A stretch of 64,000 bases of DNA, taken from NCBI RefSeq assembly GCF_003144035.1, contig NZ_QFWT01000002.1:372001-436000 (forward strand), read 5' to 3'. A model generated the notes under the pieces. That model saw only the letters and a list, made by a program, of their open reading frames with translations. It had not been told where the DNA came from and searched no databases. The position numbers and the translations under genes were made by a program. Positions 59,010-64,000 of this stretch are shown here, piece after piece (the first letter of the stretch is position 1; each line of letters opens with the position of its first letter). Origin of the DNA: Vibrio albus (lineage in GTDB: Bacteria > Pseudomonadota > Gammaproteobacteria > Enterobacterales > Vibrionaceae).

Positions 59010-59792
59010 ATGCTGAAAACCTTGAGTTTCATCAGTCAAAAACTCAATAAAGAGATGAATATTAATCTCTTTGTACCAGACGAATACAATGAAAAAGATC
59101 GCTACCCGGTACTGTATATTCTGCACGGCTACTCAAACAACTATCAGGGCTTTATGCCAAACCTAGGGTTAGATGTTTTGGCACAGGAACTGATATCTCA
59201 GGAAAAAATCTCTCCGCTGCTAATCGTTGCTCCTCAAATAGATAACAGCTTTGGAATAAATTCTTCGGTTCAACCTGAAGTAAAAGGGGATGATCCCAAA
59301 GAAGCTGTCTATAAAGGCATGTATTCAGACTACCTGTTAAAAGAAGTGATCCCCTTTATCGATACAAACTTCCGAACGATTCCCCAAAAAACAGGCCGGT
59401 TTATTGGCGGTGCCTCCATGGGGGGATTCGCAGCACTTAATACCGCATTTAACCATCCGCACCTGTTTTCTAAAGCTGGTGGTCATATGCCAGCCGTGCT
59501 TCTTGAATCATCCAATAAAGAATTTACTTCATGGGTTTATCCTGATGACAAAACACGAAAGCAAAGAGACCCTATCGCCCTTGCGAATAATAACAATCTA
59601 TCCGGATTGGACATTTATTTAGACTGCGGCGATAACGACAGTTTTCGTTTTTATGAAGGCTCTGAATTGTTATATAAAACATTAAAGAGCCATGGATATC
59701 AGGTTAATTACCATTTTAACCGCGGTAACCATGACGATGAATATCTTCATCGGCACCTGGAAGAGTACCTTCTGTTTTACGCTGGGAAATAA
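59010..59792 (+). CDS. Esterase (PF00756 family), no signal peptide
   Basis: 260 aa. Same fold and motifs as the upstream gene: VLYILHGYSNNYQGF, nucleophile elbow GASMGGFAALN, DCGDNDSFRFYE, and C-terminal GNHDDEYLHRHLEEYL. It has no signal peptide, so it is probably cytoplasmic. Ribosome site AAGGAG. Likely cotranscribed with the secreted paralogue 87 bp upstream, suggesting outside-then-inside hydrolysis of an acylated compound. Confidence 0.84.
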   Translation: MLKTLSFISQKLNKEMNINLFVPDEYNEKDRYPVLYILHGYSNNYQGFMPNLGLDVLAQELISQEKISPLLIVAPQIDNSFGINSSVQPEVKGDDPKEAVYKGMYSDYLLKEVIPFIDTNFRTIPQKTGRFIGGASMGGFAALNTAFNHPHLFSKAGGHMPAVLLESSNKEFTSWVYPDDKTRKQRDPIALANNNNLSGLDIYLDCGDNDSFRFYEGSELLYKTLKSHGYQVNYHFNRGNHDDEYLHRHLEEYLLFYAGK

Positions 59793-59796
59793 TAAA

Positions 59797-59828
59797 AAGC
59801 CACCGTTAGTTTAAACTAACGGTGGCTT
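59797..59828. terminator. Bidirectional terminator between the esterase gene and lysS
   Basis: Perfect 16-bp arms: AAGCCACCGTTAGTTT and its complement, with A/T-rich flanks, between convergent genes. Confidence 0.85.
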
Positions 59829-59858
59829 AAAATTTAAAGCGGTTCTTTTAGGACGAGA

Positions 59859-61382
59859 TTAACCCTGCGGGCGCATCGCCGGGAACAGGATAACGTCGCG
59901 GATGGTTTGCGCGTTAGCGAACAGCATTACCAGACGGTCGATACCGATACCCTGACCAGCTGTTGGCGGCAGGCCGTGCTCAAGTGCGCGGATGTAGTCT
60001 GCATCGTAGTACATCGCTTCATCATCGCCAGCGTCTTTTGCTTCAACCTGTGCTTTAAAGCGTGCATCCTGATCTTCTGCATCGTTCAGCTCTGAGAAGC
60101 CGTTACCCACTTCACGACCACCGATGAAGAACTCGAAACGGTCAGTGATAAACGGATTATCATCGTTACGACGAGCCAGCGGAGAAATCTCTGCCGGGTA
60201 CTCAGTGATAAAGGTAGGCTGGATCAGCTTAGGCTCAGCAGTTTCACCGAAGATCTCTTCAAGCAGTTGGCCACGGGTCCAGAAACCTTCGATTTCCATG
60301 TTTACCGATTCAGCCAGCTTAACCAGATACTCACGATCTTGTGCCTTATCATAATCCAGAGCCTGAGCTAACTCATTACCAGGGTTGTATTGCTTGATCG
60401 CATCCAGCATGCTCATGCGAGGATAAGTGCCACCGAAATCAACCGTCTCATCACCGTAAGGCATTGCTGTTGAGCCCAGCACTTCCATTGAGACCGTACG
60501 CATCATCTCTTCTGTCAGGTCCATCAGATCGTTGTAATCTGCATACGACATATAGAATTCCATCATAGTGAATTCTGGGTTATGACGAGGAGACAGACCT
60601 TCGTTACGGAAGTTACGGTTGATTTCGAATACGCGCTCGAAGCCACCCACAGTCAGACGCTTCAGATACAGCTCCGGAGCCACACGCAGGTACATATCAA
60701 TACCCAGCGCGTTGTGGTGAGTGATAAACGGACGCGCTGTCGCACCACCAGGGATCACGTGCATCATCGGCGTTTCAACTTCAAGGAACTGCTTCGCCGT
60801 CATAAAGTTACGGATAGCAGACACCAGCTTAGAGCGGATGATGAATGTGTTACGAGATTCTTCGTTCACAATCAGATCAACATAACGCTGACGGTAACGC
60901 ATTTCCTGGTCAGTCAGACCGTGGAATTTTTCCGGAAGCGGACGCAGCGCTTTCGTCAGCAGAACGTATTCGTCCATGTTGACATACAGATCACCCTTAC
61001 CAGATTTATGCAGCGCACCTTTTACACCGATGATGTCACCGATATCCAGACCGTGGTATTTCTCTTTAAGCTCTTTCTGTACCGCTTTTGCAGCGTATGC
61101 CTGAATTCGACCAGATACTTCCTGAATCACCAGGAATGGACCACGTTTTGCCATAATACGACCGGCAATAGCAACGATATGATTCAGCTCTTCCAGCTCT
61201 TCTTTGGTCTTTTCACCAAATTCAGCCTGAAGATCGCACGCCAGACTGTCGCGGCGGAAATCATTTGGGTGACCGTTGGCTTTACAGCCCTGACGGATGT
61301 GATCCAGTTTCGCACGGCGCTCGGCAATCAGTTTGTTTTCTTCCTGAGCGTTTACTTCTGGTTGTTGAACCTGTTCAGTCAT
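59859..61382 (-). CDS. lysS: Lysyl-tRNA synthetase (class II)
   Basis: 507 aa. N-terminal OB-fold anticodon-binding domain (about 60-150: [20 protein letters not shown]), then class II motifs: motif 1 around [16 protein letters not shown], motif 2 [15 protein letters not shown], motif 3 [12 protein letters not shown]. Downstream of prfB by 25 bp; the recJ-prfB-lysS order is conserved. Confidence 0.98.
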   Translation of the reverse strand: MTEQVQQPEVNAQEENKLIAERRAKLDHIRQGCKANGHPNDFRRDSLACDLQAEFGEKTKEELEELNHIVAIAGRIMAKRGPFLVIQEVSGRIQAYAAKAVQKELKEKYHGLDIGDIIGVKGALHKSGKGDLYVNMDEYVLLTKALRPLPEKFHGLTDQEMRYRQRYVDLIVNEESRNTFIIRSKLVSAIRNFMTAKQFLEVETPMMHVIPGGATARPFITHHNALGIDMYLRVAPELYLKRLTVGGFERVFEINRNFRNEGLSPRHNPEFTMMEFYMSYADYNDLMDLTEEMMRTVSMEVLGSTAMPYGDETVDFGGTYPRMSMLDAIKQYNPGNELAQALDYDKAQDREYLVKLAESVNMEIEGFWTRGQLLEEIFGETAEPKLIQPTFITEYPAEISPLARRNDDNPFITDRFEFFIGGREVGNGFSELNDAEDQDARFKAQVEAKDAGDDEAMYYDADYIRALEHGLPPTAGQGIGIDRLVMLFANAQTIRDVILFPAMRPQG

Positions 61383-61407
61383 TGTGTTTTTTACCTTTCT
61401 GTGCGCT

Positions 61408-62506
61408 TTACAGCCCTGATTTCAGGCTGGCTTCGATAAATTTGTCTAAGTCACCGTCCAGTACCGCCTGAGTATTGCGGTTTTCTACGCCGGTGCGTAA
61501 ATCTTTGATGCGGGAATCGTCCAGTACGTATGAGCGGATCTGACTTCCCCAGCCGATATCCGACTTGGCATCTTCGTTCGCCTGCTTCTCTGCATTCTGC
61601 TTTTGCAGTTCAAACTCAAATAGCTTCGCACGAAGCTGTTTCATCGCCTGATCTTTGTTCTTGTGCTGCGAACGGTCATTCTGACACTGAACCACGATAT
61701 TCGTTGGAAGGTGAGTAATACGTACCGCAGATTCCGTGGTGTTTACGTGCTGACCACCCGCACCCGATGCACGGTATACGTCGATACGTAAATCAGACGG
61801 ATTAATATCGATAGCAATATTGTCATCAATCTCTGGATAAATAAACGCAGAAGCAAATGATGTATGGCGGCGACCGCCTGAGTCAAACGGTGATTTACGC
61901 ACCAGACGGTGTACACCGGTTTCAGTACGCAGCCAGCCGTATGCGTATTCGCCCGCAATACGAACCGTGGCGGATTTCAGGCCGGCAACATCACCTTCGG
62001 ATACTTCGATAACCTCAGTTTTGAAGCCTTTTGCTTCCGCCCAGCGCAGGTACATGCGCAGCATCATAGAGGTCCAGTCCTGAGCTTCGGTACCACCGGA
62101 GCCTGACTGTAGATCGATATAACAGTCGGACGCATCGTGATCACCTGAGAACATACGGCGAAATTCCAGCTTTTCAAGCTTGGCTTCCAGCTCAGCAAGT
62201 TCCGGATCAATTTCGTCAAAGGTTTCCTGATCTTCAGCTTCGATAGCAAGCTCCAGCAAACCTTCCACATCGTCCACGCCCTGATCCAGCTGATCGATGG
62301 TTTCTACGATCGCTTCCAGAGAGGCTCGCTCTTTACCCAGCGCTTGTGCACGCTCAGGCTCGTTCCATACATCCGGTTGTTCCAGTTCTGCGTTTACTTC
62401 TTCAAGACGCTCTTTTTTGGCGTCATAGTCAAAGGTACCCCCTCAGGACATTCGTGCGTTCTGACACGTCCTGCAGGCGGTTTTTGATAGGATTGATTTC
62501 AAACAT
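61408..62506 (-). CDS. prfB: Peptide chain release factor 2 (programmed +1 frameshift)
   Basis: RF2, reading UAA and UGA. The first frame runs from the ATG at 62506 for 25 codons and ends at TGA (62431-62429); a +1 shift at CTT-TGA-C gives 365 residues in total, the same as E. coli. SPF anticodon-like motif (RKSPFDSGG) and catalytic GGQ ([12 protein letters not shown]) are visible. Translation depends on slow termination at UGA when RF2 is scarce. A one-frame reading from an internal ATG (62277) misses the first part. Confidence 0.97.
62426..62443 (-). promoter_or_regulatory. RF2 autoregulatory frameshift signal
   Basis: Minus strand AGGGGG (62443-62438), TAC, CTT TGA C: a Shine-Dalgarno-like stimulator 3 nt before the slippery CTT codon and in-frame UGA, the classical RF2 control site. 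Confidence 0.96.
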
Positions 62507-62642
62507 GTTTGCTCAATATTAGGTTGATACATTTCTCTGCAATTATTGATGTCAATTACAGTTATGTGTATGAGTAAAATTTGACCGGGGGATTCTACTG
62601 AAAAATGTGACAGAAATCGAGTGTAAATGCGGTTAATTATAC

Positions 62643-62674
62643 TCTCGTTCCCATGCTCCCGCGTGGGAACGAGG
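62643..62674. repeat. R4 hairpin between recJ and prfB
   Basis: CTCGTTCCCA / TGGGAACGAG arms around TGCTCCCGCG, 15 bp after the recJ stop. It is the most symmetric R4 copy and may dampen transcription from recJ into prfB. Confidence 0.8.
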
Positions 62675-62689
62675 GAGTCTCTTCAAATT

Positions 62690-64000
62690 TCATTTCGCCT
62701 CAATATGCTCAACCATCAACTGCAGTGACTGATTCCCGCGGAATTCATTAATATCCAGCCGATAGGCGATATGGGCTGTTTTGACAGAAGCATCCGGCCA
62801 GCGGCGCAGGTCAATATTGAACTTGATCGCATCCAGCGTAATATTGGTCGGAAGACCTTTAAATAAGGGCTCGACCATCAGCTTCAGGTGTTTTTCTCCC
62901 ACCAGTTTCTGATGCAGTATTTTGAACTCGCCATCGAACAACGGTTCCGGAAAGGCCTGTCCCCACGGGCCTGAATCACGCAGCAGTTGCGCGGTATGCA
63001 TAGACAGCTCTTCCGGCTGCAGTTCGCCATCAGACAAAATCACGCCTTTCAGCGCACTTTCATTCAGTTGTTCACGTACTGACAGATCAAAAGCCTGAGA
63101 AAACCGCTCCCGATCTTTTTCTGCGATCGTCAGGCCGGCAGCCATAGCATGACCGCCAAATTTCAGGATCATTCCCGGGTGCTGTTTATCGACGATATCC
63201 AGAGTATCACGCATATGCAGTCCCGGAACCGATCGGCATGAACCTTTGATCAGGCCATCTCCGCCGTCTGCAAAAGCGATCACCGGACGGTGAAACTGAT
63301 CTTTGATCCGCGAAGCCAGAATACCAATCACCCCCTGGTGCCAGTCACGCTGAAACAAAACCAGCCCATAGGGTAAAGCAGAGGTATCACCAAACTGCAG
63401 ACGTTCACAGAATGCGATGGCCTCCTGCTTCATGCCCTCTTCGATCTCTTTACGGGTCTGATTCAGACCATCCAGCTCGCTCGCCATACGTCGGGCGGCA
63501 TGAATGTTATTACACATCAGCAGTTCGACCCCAAACGACATATCATCCAGACGCCCAGCCGCATTTATGCGCGGCCCTAATGCAAAACCAAAATCGGCCG
63601 CCACCATCCGCTGAGCCGAACGTTTTGAGACTTCAATCAGAGCCTGAATGCCCGGTCTGCCCTTACCGGCACGAATGCGTTGTAATCCCTGATGCACCAG
63701 AATACGGTTATTTTCATCCAGTGCGACGACATCAGCTACCGTTCCCAGCGCGACCAGATCCAGCAGTTCTGCAAGATTAGGCTCCGATGTACCGTTTTGA
63801 GCAAAGAAGCCCTTGTCACGCATCGTCGCCCGCAGCGCCAGCATCAGATAAAAGGCAACACCGACTCCGGCCAGTGCTTTGGACGGAAAACCACATTCGT
63901 TCAGGTTTGGATTAACCATGGCATCCGCCTCTGGCAGCACGCTGCCCGGCAGGTGGTGATCCGTAACGATGACTTTCAGCCCTTTTTCTTTTGCCAGACG
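62690..64000 (-). CDS. recJ: Single-stranded-DNA-specific exonuclease RecJ (5' part outside window)
   Basis: C-terminal about 436 residues of RecJ, the 5'-3' ssDNA exonuclease of RecF-pathway repair and mismatch repair. The open frame continues to the window edge: upstream of the first internal start (63940) it reads ...KVIVTDHHLPG, which is the DHH motif. GPRINAAGRLDD and the DHHA1 motif KFGGHAMAAGL are present. The N-terminal portion lies beyond 64000. Confidence 0.97.
   Translation of the reverse strand, partial: RLAKEKGLKVIVTDHHLPGSVLPEADAMVNPNLNECGFPSKALAGVGVAFYLMLALRATMRDKGFFAQNGTSEPNLAELLDLVALGTVADVVALDENNRILVHQGLQRIRAGKGRPGIQALIEVSKRSAQRMVAADFGFALGPRINAAGRLDDMSFGVELLMCNNIHAARRMASELDGLNQTRKEIEEGMKQEAIAFCERLQFGDTSALPYGLVLFQRDWHQGVIGILASRIKDQFHRPVIAFADGGDGLIKGSCRSVPGLHMRDTLDIVDKQHPGMILKFGGHAMAAGLTIAEKDRERFSQAFDLSVREQLNESALKGVILSDGELQPEELSMHTAQLLRDSGPWGQAFPEPLFDGEFKILHQKLVGEKHLKLMVEPLFKGLPTNITLDAIKFNIDLRRWPDASVKTAHIAYRLDINEFRGNQSLQLMVEHIEAK

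Overview
The window looks like a chromosomal segment of a Vibrio or close Vibrionaceae relative. The housekeeping proteins (MutS, AcnB, RimM, LysS, RF2) read as typical vibrio orthologues. The pilABCD-coaE-zapD order is also typical, and an rjg-type metallo-beta-lactamase gene borders a surface-polysaccharide locus, as in Vibrio O-antigen/capsule regions. I recognise no rRNA, tRNA, phage or CRISPR.

Layout: (1) 1-8 kb holds housekeeping genes: 3' part of xseA, a TRIC-type channel gene, pncC, mutS, acnB. (2) 8.2-10.3 kb holds a HepT-MntA (HEPN/MNT) pair and rjg. (3) 10.7-13.0 kb holds ugd and a UDP-glucuronate epimerase gene on the plus strand. A repeat-filled gap and a stand-alone AAA/STAND-like ATPase follow. 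(4) 42.5 down to 14.8 kb is one very long minus-strand polysaccharide unit. It starts at an ops/JUMPstart (RfaH) element and runs wzi, Wza/OtnA-like exporter, an ISAs1-family insertion sequence, a four-helix-bundle gene, wzz, wzx, five further glycosyltransferases plus one unassigned GT-A-like protein and a wzy candidate, wbaP, manC, manB, then a sulfate-uptake and sulfate-activation module (SLC13 permease, cysD, cysC, DHH phosphoesterase, cysN). (5) 42.9-47.3 kb is a divergent yjbEFGH-type exopolysaccharide operon. (6) 48-54 kb is pilA-pilB-pilC-pilD-coaE-zapD and an inverted yacG. (7) 54.6-56.6 kb is rpsP-rimM-trmD-rplS. (8) 57-59.8 kb is an AraC regulator divergent from two paralogous esterases. 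(9) 59.9-64 kb is lysS, prfB with its programmed frameshift, and the 3' part of recJ.

Together, ugd plus epimerase (UDP-GlcA/UDP-GalA) and manBC (GDP-mannose) supply sugars. WbaP starts the lipid-linked unit, the glycosyltransferases extend it, Wzx/Wzy/Wzz flip and polymerise it, and the Wza-like and Wzi-like proteins export and anchor it. The sulfate module would supply PAPS, with the DHH protein plausibly removing pAp, but I see no sulfotransferase. That module carries three lesions: an amber codon in the permease, a stop at codon 2 of cysN, and an insertion sequence in the 3' end of cysN.

The most unusual non-genic signal is a family of mosaic intergenic repeats. They combine tandem heptamers (GAGACTA)n or (GAGACAA)n, inverted AGAATACAGAGCG modules, CTAG-rich modules and CGTTCCCATGCTCC-type hairpins. 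They recur in at least nine intergenic gaps and are nested in places. Two identical 1308-bp insertion-sequence copies lie in direct orientation 22 kb apart around most of the polysaccharide operon.
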